In this document: in pieces, positions 39,650-39,730 of the stretch
Numbering within the stretch: position 1 is the first letter of the stretch
Layout of the letters: the number at the start of each line of letters is the position of its first letter
NCBI GenBank assembly: GCA_025456495.1
Contig: JALOKO010000003.1
Location: forward strand, 1 to 39,730
Reading direction: 5' to 3'
Origin: Bryobacterales bacterium
Lineage (GTDB): Bacteria > Acidobacteriota > Terriglobia > Bryobacterales > Bryobacteraceae
Length of the DNA: 39,730 nucleotides
Notes under the pieces: generated by a model
The model's database searches: none
Told to the model about the DNA's origin: nothing
The model's input: the letters and a program-made list of their open reading frames with translations, nothing else
Position numbers and translations under genes: made by a program

Positions 39650-39730
39650 ATGGCGAACATCCTGCACATCAACGCATCCCCCAGAGAAGGCTCTCGTTCC
39701 CTGGCCGTAGCGAAGGCCTTTCTGGATGAA
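39650..39730 (+). CDS. Flavodoxin-fold FMN-dependent NADH-azoreductase-like protein, 3' truncated by window
   Basis: ATG 39650: MANILHINASPREGSRSLAVAKAFLDE..., typical AzoR/AcpD N-terminus. Confidence 0.65.
   Translation, partial: MANILHINASPREGSRSLAVAKAFLDE

Overview
GC-rich window of bacterial chromosome with an Acidobacteria-like gene mix (family-level impression only, taxonomy not tested). No phage, IS element or CRISPR array was seen. From left to right: (1) a sulfate-assimilation/siroheme operon: 3' end of cysN fused to an APS-kinase-like remnant, sulfite reductase, precorrin-2 dehydrogenase, APS-type cysH, cobA. (2) A lysine/DAP operon (M20 peptidase, asd, lysC, dapB, dapA, dapD) preceded by a clear but long lysine riboswitch. 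Its last gene, dapD, appears to carry an out-of-frame internal deletion of about 120 nt. (3) ilvD, an HDOD protein, and a set of exported accessory proteins (enolase-superfamily enzyme, two carboxypeptidase-regulatory-like proteins, polysaccharide deacetylase, DinB, flavodoxin, VPS10/sortilin-like BNR protein, alpha/beta hydrolase). (4) tRNA-Asp(GTC) and a membrane-anchored RraA-like protein behind a perfect inverted repeat. (5) The most interesting locus: a compact five-gene corrinoid methyltransferase cassette (corrinoid protein, homocysteine S-methyltransferase, DUF1638, UroD-type methyltransferase, RACo/ASKHA reactivator). It converges on an orphan PduT-like BMC-T shell protein that keeps the putative Fe-S cysteine. 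The upstream region of that shell gene holds a 13-bp-periodic heptamer array and twin palindromes shared with the divergent grpE. (6) grpE, dnaJ, a perfect 4x17-bp tandem repeat, carB-carA, a twice-frameshifted Uma2-family gene, and the start of a flavodoxin-fold azoreductase-like gene. All family calls are from reading motifs in the supplied translations; no database search was run.
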